DNA from: Flavobacterium gelatinilyticum
GTDB taxonomy: Bacteria > Bacteroidota > Bacteroidia > Flavobacteriales > Flavobacteriaceae
NCBI RefSeq assembly: GCF_027111295.1
Contig: NZ_CP114287.1
Coordinates: 3,286,001-3,350,000 of the forward strand
Length of the DNA: 64,000 nt
Direction: 5' to 3'
Part shown: in pieces, positions 35,065 through 44,833 of the stretch
How positions within the stretch are numbered: the stretch's first letter is position 1
Layout: each line of letters begins with the position of its first letter
Notes under the pieces: model-generated
What the model saw: only the letters and a program-made list of their open reading frames with translations
The model's database searches: none
Told to the model about the DNA's origin: nothing
Position numbers and translations under genes: made by a program

Positions 35065-37050
35065 TTATTTCATCTTAATCTTCAAAACAGTCACAGAATA
35101 AGCAGGAAAATCGTATTGAACTTTGTTGCCGCTTACCTTAAACTGACTTTCTTTAGGGCTGATTTTTGTTGGAGATGCAAATGAATTTTCATCTTTTAAA
35201 CCATCGCCTTTCAAAGTAACCGCTGTTCCTTTTGAATCCAGTTTTGCTCCTTTTAAATCAATAGAAGCATTTTGAGATGATGCCGATGTGTTTACGATTT
35301 TTAAAATCACTTCTTTCGAATTGACATCTTTTACTGCCGAAGCAAATAAATCGTTTTGTCCTGTAATCGCTTTTCCGTCTTTTGTAATACTGATTAAATC
35401 TGTTCCTTTATTGTTTGAAAACAGTTTTTGAACGTAGTAATTTGGTGTTCCAAATGATTGTAAATTATTGAACCAAATCATATCCGGTGTCCATTGCCAG
35501 CCTTCTTCATGAGCCAATAATGGCGCATAAGATGTTAAATGAACCACCTCAGCGTTACGTTCCATTCCGGTCATAAAAGCCGCTTCAGAGAAAGCACATT
35601 CCCAGTTATTTTTGTTGTCCGGACTTGCAATACCTACACTTTGTGCAGCATATTCTCCTGCAAAAATCTTTGGTCCTTTTCTGTCATAATTGTCATAACG
35701 TGTTGCATTCTGGCGGAACCATTCCGGGTTTTTATAATAATGTTCGTCTACTATTTCTGCGTTTAGTTTTTTCAGTTCTTTCATTCCGTATTCGAAGAAA
35801 TCGCCGTCAGGGAAAGGTCCTGTTCCTGAAACAATGGTGATGTTTGGATATTTACTTTTGATGGCTTTTTCGAATACTTTAAAACGTTCAATATAATCTG
35901 GTCCCCATTGCTCATTTCCAACTCCTATAAATTTTAAATTGAATGGTTTTGGATGTCCCATATCGGCTCTCACTTTTCCCCAGGCTGTTTCTGTTCCGCC
36001 ATTTGCGAATTCAATTAAATCTAAAGCATCTTGTACATACGGATCGATCTGATCCATCGGAACAAGTTCTCCTGTGTTGAACTGACAAGCCATTCCACAG
36101 CTTAAAATTGGGAGCGGCGAAGCACCGATATCTTCTGAAAGCTGGAAATATTCAAAAAATCCCAATCCGAAACTCTGAAAATAATCTGGTGCAGGTCTGT
36201 GTCCGAATTCCATATTCCAGCGGTTTACAGCAGTTTCCCTATCTTCAACTTTTCCTATAGATTTTTTCCATTGGTAACGTTCTGCCAAAGTTCTTCCTTC
36301 GACAATACACCCTCCCGGGAAACGTAAAAATCCTGGTTTTAAATCGTATAACAATTGCACTAAATCTTTACGAAGTCCGTTTTTTCTTCCTGCCCAGGTA
36401 TCTTCAGGAAATAATGAAATATTATCTAAATCAATTACCCCGTTTCCTTCAAAAGTGATTTTTAATTTCGCTTTAGCTTCTGTTCCTGTCGAAGTTAGTT
36501 GAGCCGAATAATTTGACCAGTCTTTTGAATTTGGAACAACCGAAGTTTCTCCCAAAACTTTATTGTCTTTATCAATAAATTGGAATTTAATTTTAGAAAT
36601 ATTACCTGATATTTTAGCTGCTTTTAAGGTCAGATTGTATTTCAAATCTTTCTTGATTCCCATTCCTCTGAAACCTTCATTTACCAATTGATAGCCGTTT
36701 GCATCATTAATCGTAACGCGGCAGTAATTATGATTGGTTCCTTTTTGCGAATACTGAATAACATTGGCAATTCCGGACTGCTGGTTTAATTTATGACGGT
36801 CGCTGTTTGGTTCCTGCCATCCCATCATTGGAAACAAGAATTCAAACGATCTGTTTTTGATCATTTCGGCGTACAATCCTCCGTCGGCAGCAAAATTGAT
36901 GTCTTCAAAAAACACTCCGTACATGGTAGGCTGAATTTTGGTAATCGATTTGGCTGCTTCTACTTCAAAGTTGTTTTTTTGTGCCGATGTGTACATGCTC
37001 GTCAGCAGTGCGCCGCAAAGGGTGATTTTGGTAATAAAATTGGTATTCAT
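35065..37050 (-). CDS. GH51 alpha-L-arabinofuranosidase (661 residues, exported)
   Basis: The enzyme removes terminal alpha-L-arabinofuranose from arabinan side chains. A signal peptide ends at TSAQ (residue 24). A carbohydrate-binding-like beta domain lies around residues 90-215. The catalytic domain carries the acid/base in GVGNEQWG (E380 by my count) and the nucleophile in FAGEYAAQS (E466). The long form with a lectin-like insert is typical of eukaryote-like and Bacteroidota GH51. It is the last glycosidase of the susC-directed run. A second, shorter GH51 lies at 43241. Confidence 0.92.
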   Translation of the reverse strand: MNTNFITKITLCGALLTSMYTSAQKNNFEVEAAKSITKIQPTMYGVFFEDINFAADGGLYAEMIKNRSFEFLFPMMGWQEPNSDRHKLNQQSGIANVIQYSQKGTNHNYCRVTINDANGYQLVNEGFRGMGIKKDLKYNLTLKAAKISGNISKIKFQFIDKDNKVLGETSVVPNSKDWSNYSAQLTSTGTEAKAKLKITFEGNGVIDLDNISLFPEDTWAGRKNGLRKDLVQLLYDLKPGFLRFPGGCIVEGRTLAERYQWKKSIGKVEDRETAVNRWNMEFGHRPAPDYFQSFGLGFFEYFQLSEDIGASPLPILSCGMACQFNTGELVPMDQIDPYVQDALDLIEFANGGTETAWGKVRADMGHPKPFNLKFIGVGNEQWGPDYIERFKVFEKAIKSKYPNITIVSGTGPFPDGDFFEYGMKELKKLNAEIVDEHYYKNPEWFRQNATRYDNYDRKGPKIFAGEYAAQSVGIASPDNKNNWECAFSEAAFMTGMERNAEVVHLTSYAPLLAHEEGWQWTPDMIWFNNLQSFGTPNYYVQKLFSNNKGTDLISITKDGKAITGQNDLFASAVKDVNSKEVILKIVNTSASSQNASIDLKGAKLDSKGTAVTLKGDGLKDENSFASPTKISPKESQFKVSGNKVQYDFPAYSVTVLKIKMK

Positions 37051-37396
37051 GTTTATTTATTTAAATGTGTTTTATAACACGCGATAACACTGACTCACTA
37101 AAGTGAAAACGCAGGTTAAAAAACGGATTTTACTTTTTTTGTTTCACGCAGATCTAACAGATTCTGGCAGATTTATTTTTCTAATCTTTTTAATCATTTA
37201 ATCTGCGGCTTTATTTTCTTAACACATAGAATCATCGTGTTTGTTTGTGTATAGAAGGTATTTCATTCTTTTAAACAAACATCAGCTATGTGTTTACTTT
37301 TTTGTTTCTCGCTAATTTTGCAGATTGAGCAGCTTTAAAAAGATAAAATTCAAATCTTGCTGCTTTTCTATATTCTTAATACTTAATTCTCGCTGC
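37051..37396. other. 346-base region between GH51 and GH127 genes, with nested hairpin
   Basis: AACACATAG (37221-37229) pairs with CTATGTGTT (37286-37294) and, inside, TGTTTGTTT pairs with AAACAAACA (37273-37281). No promoter of the TAnnTTTG type is clear. A related hairpin lies at 41481. No gene seen. Confidence 0.55.
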
Positions 37397-39379
37397 TTAA
37401 TTCCCTTTATAATCCAGCCAAACCTTCATTTTTCCTACTCCTCTGTTTGACCATGAATAATACGGAATGGCCTTGAATTTTGAATTTTCGATTACATTTA
37501 CGCCTTGCAATAAATTGGCTTCTTTTCTCACTTTGAATGTATCTGAAGCTGAAATATCAATCTTGTCAAAATTGTTTTTGTTGTCAATTTCTTCAACCGC
37601 ATACACTAACGGACCGTATTCTAAAGAGACTTTGTTTTTATTGGTTTCAACTTTAGAATTTGTTTCTACTTCCTGAACTTCCATTGGGAAATTAAGCGCG
37701 ATTTTGTCTCCTTTTTTCCAATTTCTGGTTACGTTGAAATAACCGTTTTCAGGCTGAATTGTTAGTGTTTCTCCGTTTACTGTAATAGTTGGTTTTTGAG
37801 TCGAAGCTTTTTTATACGTATATAAATCTCCTGGCAAAACTTCATTTCTAGCCCAGCCCGGAACGCGAAGTTTAATCGTGAACTGGCTTTCTTTTTTAGG
37901 ATTAACCGAGATTCCGACTTTTCCGTTCCAAGGATACGAAGTTTGTTGTGAAATCTGTAAATCGGTTTTTCCTAATGTAAACGAAGCATCGTTTGAAGCA
38001 TATAAATTGACATATAAATCATTCTTTGTTTTAGAATAAATCAATCCCGGAATCGACGGAATAAAACGAATTAAGTTGGTTGGACAGCAAGAACAGTCAA
38101 ACCATGCCTGACGTGTGCACGAACCTCGGTTTGATTTGTAAACACCATCGGCTTCTAAGGCATTTGGGTAGAAAAATTGTTTTCCGTCAAGCGAAATACC
38201 TGAAATTAATCCGTTATACATCGTTCTTTCGATCACATCAAAATATTGTGATTTTCCGTATAAATTATGCAATCTGTGGTTCCAGTATACATCGCCGATT
38301 GCAGCACAGGTTTCGTTGTAAGCGGTTAAGTTTGGCAGTTCGTAATTTACACCAAAAGCTTCGCCGTCATGTCTGGACCCGATTCCGCCCGTGATATACA
38401 TTTTTTTGTTTACCATGTTATTCCATAAATTATTTACGGCATTTTCATAGGCTTTATCTTTGGTTAAAGCTACAATATCAGTCATTCCCGCATACATGTA
38501 AACCGCTCTTACGGCATGTCCTACGACTTCATTCTGTTGTGTAACCGGTATATGATCCTGAGCGTATTCTCCATATAATTTATGGTTGTTTGGATTCCCG
38601 CGATTATCCAGATAGTATTTTGCCAGTTTCAGATAGTCTTTGTTTCCGGTAATCTGATACAATTTCAGTAATCCGGTTTCAACAATCTGATGTCCAGGAA
38701 CGCCTTTTACCTGTCCCGGATTATCTCCAAAAGTTCGCACCAGCATATCGGCCGCTTTTATGGCAATGTCCAGAAAATTGGTTTTTCCTGTTGCTTCGTA
38801 ATGCACGATTGCAGCTTCAATCAAATGCCCCGGATTATATAATTCGTGGCTGATCTGTAATGATTCCCAACGTTTTCCTTCGATCACCGGAACCCAGGGT
38901 GCCGGCGGTTTAGCCGGATTTATAGTTCGCCAGGTGGTAATATATCCGTCTGGTTCCTGACCGATTTTTACGATGGCAATCATCGAATCCAGAACCCTTT
39001 CGAGTTTAGGATTTGGAGCACTGATTAACGTATTTGAGGCACCTTCGATTATTTTATAAACATCGGTGTCATCAAAGGGCATATCGCCTCTGGTTGTTCC
39101 TGTTTTTTGTTTTCCTGCGATTAAGAAATTTTCGAAACGGCCTTCTTCATTACATTTTTGGATGGCATATTCGATTGTAATTTCCTGTACTCTTTTGATA
39201 ATTGGCAACCAAAAAGAATCTGTTAGTTTTACATTTTGAATGTTTACTGGCTCAATTTCATAACCTGCATTTTTAGCAGAAGTTTTACTCTTCAATTCAT
39301 TGTTTTTGGTTTCTTTACAGGAAACAAAAACAAGAAGCGATAGAAAAAGTGTAATTGTAGGGAGGGTATATTTCTTCAT
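37397..39379 (-). CDS. GH127 beta-L-arabinofuranosidase (lipoprotein)
   Basis: The 660-residue protein starts with a lipoprotein signal (LLVFVSC, Cys21). The family pattern is clear: an N-terminal substrate region (KQKTGTTRGDMPFDDTDVYKI), TAYNETCAAIG with the conserved Glu and Cys, and CSCCPTNLIRF, the Zn-binding cysteine cluster whose Cys acts as nucleophile. GH127 removes beta-linked arabinofuranose, as found on some plant extensins and arabinans. It starts 17 bases after the GH43 stop, so the two are co-transcribed. Confidence 0.92.
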   Translation of the reverse strand: MKKYTLPTITLFLSLLVFVSCKETKNNELKSKTSAKNAGYEIEPVNIQNVKLTDSFWLPIIKRVQEITIEYAIQKCNEEGRFENFLIAGKQKTGTTRGDMPFDDTDVYKIIEGASNTLISAPNPKLERVLDSMIAIVKIGQEPDGYITTWRTINPAKPPAPWVPVIEGKRWESLQISHELYNPGHLIEAAIVHYEATGKTNFLDIAIKAADMLVRTFGDNPGQVKGVPGHQIVETGLLKLYQITGNKDYLKLAKYYLDNRGNPNNHKLYGEYAQDHIPVTQQNEVVGHAVRAVYMYAGMTDIVALTKDKAYENAVNNLWNNMVNKKMYITGGIGSRHDGEAFGVNYELPNLTAYNETCAAIGDVYWNHRLHNLYGKSQYFDVIERTMYNGLISGISLDGKQFFYPNALEADGVYKSNRGSCTRQAWFDCSCCPTNLIRFIPSIPGLIYSKTKNDLYVNLYASNDASFTLGKTDLQISQQTSYPWNGKVGISVNPKKESQFTIKLRVPGWARNEVLPGDLYTYKKASTQKPTITVNGETLTIQPENGYFNVTRNWKKGDKIALNFPMEVQEVETNSKVETNKNKVSLEYGPLVYAVEEIDNKNNFDKIDISASDTFKVRKEANLLQGVNVIENSKFKAIPYYSWSNRGVGKMKVWLDYKGN

Positions 39380-39394
39380 TGTAAATTGATTATG

Positions 39395-40375
39395 CTATTT
39401 TAAAATCGGCCAGAAATCTGCGTCCCATTGTATTTCTCTGACTATTAATTTTGGTGTTCCGTTGCTTTTCTTTTCGTATGCGTGATAAAACATATAATCT
39501 TTTCCGTCGAAAGTATACGTGCTGTTATGTCCTTCTCCAAAATAATTTTCATCGCCCTGCACGACTAAACTTCCTCCTCCTTCATTTAATGATTTTCCAT
39601 CTTTATCCAAATACGGTCCGGTTACATTTTTTGATCTCCCAACAACAACTTTATAGGTGCTTTTTTCGCCTCGGCAGCACAAATCCCATGAAAGAAATTG
39701 GTAATAATAACCGTTTTTCTTAAAGATAAAAGGAGCCTCAAGTGCACCATCTCCAGGGTCAGAATCAGGTAATTCGAAGGTTCTTTTACGTTTTGCAATC
39801 GTGTGCCATTCCTGAGGCTGTGCAATCGATTTTAAATCGGGATTTAATTTTACCAGTTTTAATCCTTCCCAAAAAGAACCAAACGAAAGCCAGGGCGTAT
39901 TGTTTTCATCAAAAACCAAATTCGGATCGATGGCATTCCACATATCTCTGTTGGGCTCTGACTGAATCACAATTCCCTGATCGACCCATTTGTAATTTTT
40001 GTCTTTTGGATCTAAAGTAGTATTGGTCGCAACGCCAATCGCCGATGTATTTTTGGCGAAAGCCGAAACTGAATAATACAGGTAATAAGTATTGTTATGG
40101 AATGAAATATCCGGTGCCCAGATGTGGTTTTTAAAATCGGCTGCAACGCCATCTGCCCAAACGGGTTTGTCTTTGAAAACCTGAGGTTCTTTGTTCCATT
40201 TTTTTAAATCTTTCGAACTAAAAACACTGATTCCGTTACCCGTACAGTACAAATAATAGGTGTCTTTTTGTTTAATAACAACCGGATCATGCACCACAAT
40301 TTCCTGAGCAGTAACCACTGAAGCAGTAAGCATCAGAAAAACCGAAATTGCATATTTTATGTTTTTGTAAACCAT
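39395..40375 (-). CDS. GH43 arabinanase/arabinofuranosidase, exported
   Basis: The 326-residue protein has a signal peptide (cleavage near TAQE) and a five-bladed propeller. The three catalytic acids are in IVVHDPVVIK (D30), NAIDPNLVF and GALEAPFIF. The NRDMWNAIDPN and DLCCRGEKSTYKVVVGRS segments suit the endo-arabinanase-like subfamily, which cleaves alpha-1,5-arabinan. It is a soluble, periplasmic candidate. It lies 15 bases upstream of GH127. Confidence 0.9.
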   Translation of the reverse strand: MVYKNIKYAISVFLMLTASVVTAQEIVVHDPVVIKQKDTYYLYCTGNGISVFSSKDLKKWNKEPQVFKDKPVWADGVAADFKNHIWAPDISFHNNTYYLYYSVSAFAKNTSAIGVATNTTLDPKDKNYKWVDQGIVIQSEPNRDMWNAIDPNLVFDENNTPWLSFGSFWEGLKLVKLNPDLKSIAQPQEWHTIAKRKRTFELPDSDPGDGALEAPFIFKKNGYYYQFLSWDLCCRGEKSTYKVVVGRSKNVTGPYLDKDGKSLNEGGGSLVVQGDENYFGEGHNSTYTFDGKDYMFYHAYEKKSNGTPKLIVREIQWDADFWPILK

Positions 40376-40469
40376 ATAAGTGATATAAGTAAATTTAAGT
40401 TTTGGTTACTGGAAACCTTAGCAGAACAGTTACTGCAGCAAAATTGAAAACTGCGACTGCGACTGAACA

Positions 40470-41411
40470 CTATTGTATTCCTTCGGAAGTCATTACAACA
40501 CGCTTCATAGTTCCGTCTTTGTTATAGAATAATTTATCGACGCAGACAGATCTTCTGAAACTTCCGCCATGCGGAATTGAAGCTCCGTTGTGATAAATGA
40601 AATACGATTGTCCTTTAAAATCAATTATAGATTGATGGTTTGTGTTGCTGTTTCCGGCAATTTCGTTCAGGATTCCTTTATATTCCCACGGTCCTGTAAT
40701 GGATTTGCTCATGGCGTAGGCAATTTTTTCAGGAAATTCGTAAGCATATGATAAATAATACCATTCTTTATGCTTATGAATCCAAGGTGCTTCGGTAAAA
40801 TTAGGCAGTTTTATGTGATGAATTTCTCCATCAATTTCCGTCATGTTTTCTTTTAATTTAGCATAATGGCAGGCGGTATTTCCCCAAAACAAATACGCTT
40901 GTCCGTCATTATCGATATAAACCGTCGGATCGATATCGTCCCAGCTTATATCGGTAAATTTGGTCATATCGTTGGTGATTAACGCTTTTCCTAATGCATC
41001 TTTAAAAGGTCCAAGCGGATTGTCTGCTACGGCAACTCCAATAGATTTTCCGTGCACCGAGCCATGTTCAACGGTTACATACCAGTAAAATTTTCCGTTT
41101 CTTTCGATTACCTGCGAAGCCCATGCATCACTTTTTGCCCATTTAAAATCAGTTACTTTTAACGGTACCGGATGTGATTCCCATTTTTTCATATCAGAAG
41201 ATGAATACACGAGCCATTCATTCATTTTATAGAAATGAAAATCGTTTGGTGCTTCGTCATGACCGGCATACAGATACACTTTGTCTTTGTACACCAGTGC
41301 GGCAGGATCTCCTGTGTATTTATCGGTAATAATAGGATTGTTGAATTTTACCGATTGGGCGCTTGCTATCGATAAGAACAAAATGGACAGGCTTGTAAAT
41401 AGTTTTTTCAT
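40470..41411 (-). CDS. GH43 family arabinosidase, exported
   Basis: A 313-residue protein with signal peptide ending ASAQS. Catalytic acids lie in YTGDPAALVY, ISWDDIDPTVY and FTEAPWIHKH, which is the arabinofuranosidase/xylosidase-type layout rather than the endo-arabinanase type. YLYAGHDEAP near the start and HNGASIPHGGSFRRSVCVD at the end are typical of the arabinoxylan/arabinan debranching subfamilies. The exact subfamily is not resolved. It is 95 bases upstream of the next GH43. Confidence 0.85.
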   Translation of the reverse strand: MKKLFTSLSILFLSIASAQSVKFNNPIITDKYTGDPAALVYKDKVYLYAGHDEAPNDFHFYKMNEWLVYSSSDMKKWESHPVPLKVTDFKWAKSDAWASQVIERNGKFYWYVTVEHGSVHGKSIGVAVADNPLGPFKDALGKALITNDMTKFTDISWDDIDPTVYIDNDGQAYLFWGNTACHYAKLKENMTEIDGEIHHIKLPNFTEAPWIHKHKEWYYLSYAYEFPEKIAYAMSKSITGPWEYKGILNEIAGNSNTNHQSIIDFKGQSYFIYHNGASIPHGGSFRRSVCVDKLFYNKDGTMKRVVMTSEGIQ

Positions 41412-41480
41412 TATTGGTATTATTTGTTATTTCATTTTGCCGCAGATTAAATGATTTTTTTAATCTGTGTCTTTAATTTT

Positions 41481-41541
41481 AACATATAGAAACATAGTCT
41501 TCCTTTGTATATATAGGCATTAAATCAGATAGTTATATGTT
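41481..41541. repeat. Intergenic hairpin between two GH43 genes
   Basis: AACATATA (41481-41488) pairs with TATATGTT (41534-41541). Together with nearby ACATAGTC and GATAGTTA words it resembles the structure at 37221. The gap has no clear promoter. Confidence 0.45.
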
Positions 41542-41609
41542 TTTTCATTCTAATAAAATGCTTTTTTTACATTATTAAATTCTATGTTCCTACATGTCTA
41601 AATATTGAT

Positions 41610-43232
41610 TTAATTTATTTTTTTACCCCAAACCGATAATCCTGCGCTGTTGATTCCGGTATAGGTTAAAGTTACTTTTCTTGTTGCCGATTCCCAGTCC
41701 CAGGCATCTACTACATTGCATTTCACTCCGTTTATTGTAGCGATTTTTTTAGCTGCATCGTATGACCAGGTTCCGTTTATGTCACCGCTTATTTTTTTAT
41801 CTGCGGTTAAGTGAATCGTAACCGATTTCTGCATGGTTTTGTATTGGTAATTCATTGTGATCTGTTCCCATGTTCCTACGAGACTTACATCTGCGATTGT
41901 AGTTGTTGGTACTCCTGCATAACGTTCCGGTTCTACGACAGGCCAGCCGTCTTCTGTCCATTGAATACCGTGAATATGTCCCATCATAACCGCATTTGAA
42001 ACATTGATTCCTCCAACTCCTTCGGGCAGACGTGCCTGCGAAGCGTAAAACCATTGTTTTGAAGTTGGATTTTGAAAAACAGCACAATGCGCAAAACCAA
42101 CCCAGCCTGTGTGATTTTTAAATTGGTACGGATGTGTTATAATTGGAAAACATTCGGCACCGGTTGTAATGCTGATTCCGGTATTGGTTACATAAGGTCC
42201 AAGAATGCTTTTGGAACGGGCAACACGTGTATTATAAGCCACCGATAATTCATCATAAGCCAAAAACAAATAATAGTACTGCGTTTCCGGATTGTAGATA
42301 ATTTCAGGTCCTTCAAGTGCCTGCCAGCGATTTGAATTTACATTTCCGCGTCCTGCAATTCTAACTCCGTAATCGTCGATTGTTTTTAATTTATCAGGTT
42401 TTCCTGTTGCCGGGTTTAGTTTTAAAGCCGCGATTCCGGAATGCCATGAACCGTAAATTAAATATTGTTCCCCTTCCGGAGTTTCAATAAAACTCGGATC
42501 GATGGCGTTGAATTTAAAATAGGCATCCCAGTCGTTTCCGCCGTTTCGAACATAACTTTTTACGCCGTCAGGTTCAGAGCAGACTACCATTCCTTTGTCA
42601 ACCCAGTTATTAGATGCCAAATCTGTCGTTTCGGCCAGACCTATAAAAGCCCGTTCTGTCCACGAAGTATTGGTATCTGTTCCTGTAATTGGATTAGTTA
42701 CGACAATGCTGTAATACATTCTGAAAACATTCCCCACTTTTCGAACGCATGGCGCCCAATATCCGTAATTTGGATTTTCGATTGGCGGAAGTGCCGGAGT
42801 CATTCTGGCTCTTTTATTATTTAAAGAATCTTTTACCCAAGCCGGAGCCTGGGCCATTGAAGAGCCCATAAATTCCCAATTGATTAAATCTTTGGATCTT
42901 CTGTAGAAAAAATGTCCGTTGCCGTCGTGTGCATTTCCGTATGAAGCATCGGTTTGGTACATATAATAGTATTCTCCCGATTTTTCGACTGACGGATCAT
43001 GTACATTGGCTAAATTCCATTGTGTACGGCTTCCCCAGCTTGCAATTGCGGTATAATTATCAGGATAAGAAGGTCCCGGAAATGCCGGAGTAACCACAGG
43101 CGGATCAACGACTACCGGTGGATTTGGTTCTTCCAGCGCCGGATCGTCTTTGGAACAGCTGACTAGTAAAATCGCTGCTGCAAAAAATCCAATGCAGGAA
43201 ATGTTTTTTAATATGAAGTTTTGGTTTTTCAT
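41610..43232 (-). CDS. GH43 arabinanase with C-terminal beta domain, surface lipoprotein candidate
   Basis: The 540-residue protein has a lipoprotein signal (ILLVSC, Cys26) followed by acidic residues (KDDPALEEP), then a proline/valine linker. The GH43 acids are in ANVHDPSVEK, NAIDPSFIE and LEGPEIIYN. The last 90 residues are a separate beta domain (VGTWEQITMNYQYK ... LTADKKISGDI), as in arabinanases of the GH43_4 type. The acidic string after Cys fits the export signal that places lipoproteins on the outer surface. It starts 8 bases after the GH51 stop. Confidence 0.88.
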   Translation of the reverse strand: MKNQNFILKNISCIGFFAAAILLVSCSKDDPALEEPNPPVVVDPPVVTPAFPGPSYPDNYTAIASWGSRTQWNLANVHDPSVEKSGEYYYMYQTDASYGNAHDGNGHFFYRRSKDLINWEFMGSSMAQAPAWVKDSLNNKRARMTPALPPIENPNYGYWAPCVRKVGNVFRMYYSIVVTNPITGTDTNTSWTERAFIGLAETTDLASNNWVDKGMVVCSEPDGVKSYVRNGGNDWDAYFKFNAIDPSFIETPEGEQYLIYGSWHSGIAALKLNPATGKPDKLKTIDDYGVRIAGRGNVNSNRWQALEGPEIIYNPETQYYYLFLAYDELSVAYNTRVARSKSILGPYVTNTGISITTGAECFPIITHPYQFKNHTGWVGFAHCAVFQNPTSKQWFYASQARLPEGVGGINVSNAVMMGHIHGIQWTEDGWPVVEPERYAGVPTTTIADVSLVGTWEQITMNYQYKTMQKSVTIHLTADKKISGDINGTWSYDAAKKIATINGVKCNVVDAWDWESATRKVTLTYTGINSAGLSVWGKKIN

Positions 43233-43240
43233 GTTCTGTT

Positions 43241-44779
43241 TTATTTTCCTTCTAAAACAACTACTGAGAAAGGAGGAATTGTGATTTCAAGTTTTCCTTT
43301 TTTGTTTTCGAAACCTTTAAAAACTGTCGGAACAATTTTGTTTGGGCTCTCAAATGAATTGTAATCTTGTAATTTAGCCGATGTTATAACCGTTCCTGTG
43401 AAGTTTTTCAAATTCAGATCTTTTACATCAATTTCGATTTTGTTCTTATTTTTTGCATCAACATTGACCAATGAAATATGAACAGACCCGCTTTTATCTT
43501 TTGATGCCGATACTGAAACTGCAGGAAGTGTTTCTCCGTTAAAAGTATATAATGGCGACTGAAAGCTTACCGGCAATAATTTTGCGTCCTGATGCACGCT
43601 GTACATTTTCATTACATGATAGGTTGGTGTTGTAATCATTTTGGCTTTATCGGTAAGGATTACGGCTTGTAAAACATTAACACATTGTGCCAAATTTGCC
43701 ATACGAACACGGTCTGCGTGGTTATTGAAAATGTTTAAGGTCGCTCCGGCCAGAACAGCATCACGCATTGTATTCTGCTGGTATAAAAACCCAGGATTGG
43801 TTCCTTTTTCTACTTCGTACCAGCCTCCCCATTCGTCAACAATCATGGCTACTTTTTTCTCAGGATCGTATTTGTCCATAATAGCCGAATGTTTGGTCAC
43901 AAGTTCTTCCATTTTTAAGGCTGACTGCATGGTTTTGAAATAGCCTTCTTCTGTAAATTCTCTGTCGCTTCCTTTTTTGCCCCAGTCAATTACAGCATAA
44001 TGATGAACACCTACACCGCCTAACATATTTAACGGAATACCTTTCATTAAGACTTCTGTCCAGTTGTAATCGGCGCTGTTTGATCCTGACGCAATTCTTG
44101 TAATGCCTCCTGTATTTTCCCAGTCTGACATAAAAGTAGCATATTTACGGTATTCGCCTGCGTAATATTCTGCGGTCATGTTGCCGCCGCATCCCCAGGC
44201 TTCATTTCCAATTCCCCAGTATTTTACTTTCCAAGGTTCTTTTCTTCCATTTTTCGCACGTAAATCACTCATCGGACTTTTACCGCTGAAATTCGTGTAC
44301 TGAACCCAGTCGGCCAGTTCCTGAACCGTTCCGCTTCCTACGTTTCCGGATAAATACGGTTCTGCTCCAAGAAGTTCACACATATTCAGGAAATCGTGTG
44401 TTCCAAAACTGTTGTCTTCGGTTACGCCACCCCACCATTTGTTTACAATAGTTGGTCTTTGTTCTTTTGGTCCAATTCCGTCTTTCCAGTGATAGGTATC
44501 GGCAAAACAGCCGCCCGGCCATCTCAGGTTTGGAATTTTTAAATCTTTTAAAGCCTTTACAATATCATTTCTTACTCCGTTTGTATTTGGAATTTTCGAA
44601 GTGTCTCCCACAAAGAAACCTCCGTAAATACAACGGCCTAAATGCTCCGCAAAGTGACCGTAAATGTTTTTGTCGATTGTTGGCGCATCAGCCGTATTTT
44701 TAATGGTTACTGCTGTTTGTGCAAAACTAAACTGATTGCAAAACGTAATAAGAAATGTGATTAAAAGTGCTTTTTTCAT
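43241..44779 (-). CDS. GH51 alpha-L-arabinofuranosidase (512 residues, exported)
   Basis: The start at 44779 gives a normal signal peptide (LLITFLITFCNQFSFAQ); an ATG 10 codons upstream adds no signal. Acid/base is in GIGNEAWGCGG (E193) and nucleophile in MIVDEWGGWY (E316, by my count). The C-terminal beta-sandwich ends KLEITIPPFSVVVLEG. It removes arabinofuranose from oligosaccharides and is likely periplasmic. It is 8 bases upstream of the GH43 lipoprotein and 54 bases downstream of the first GH43. Confidence 0.93.
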   Translation of the reverse strand: MKKALLITFLITFCNQFSFAQTAVTIKNTADAPTIDKNIYGHFAEHLGRCIYGGFFVGDTSKIPNTNGVRNDIVKALKDLKIPNLRWPGGCFADTYHWKDGIGPKEQRPTIVNKWWGGVTEDNSFGTHDFLNMCELLGAEPYLSGNVGSGTVQELADWVQYTNFSGKSPMSDLRAKNGRKEPWKVKYWGIGNEAWGCGGNMTAEYYAGEYRKYATFMSDWENTGGITRIASGSNSADYNWTEVLMKGIPLNMLGGVGVHHYAVIDWGKKGSDREFTEEGYFKTMQSALKMEELVTKHSAIMDKYDPEKKVAMIVDEWGGWYEVEKGTNPGFLYQQNTMRDAVLAGATLNIFNNHADRVRMANLAQCVNVLQAVILTDKAKMITTPTYHVMKMYSVHQDAKLLPVSFQSPLYTFNGETLPAVSVSASKDKSGSVHISLVNVDAKNKNKIEIDVKDLNLKNFTGTVITSAKLQDYNSFESPNKIVPTVFKGFENKKGKLEITIPPFSVVVLEGK

Positions 44780-44833
44780 AGTGATATTGGGTTGTAGAGG
44801 AAAGTCCAAAAACTTTCCTCTGAATTTTATTTT

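Noticed and set aside
37065..37085. AAATGTGTTTTATAACACG upstream of the 661-residue GH51 as another AraR site
   Set aside because: The spacer is 8 not 7 and the right arm deviates in two bases; too weak.
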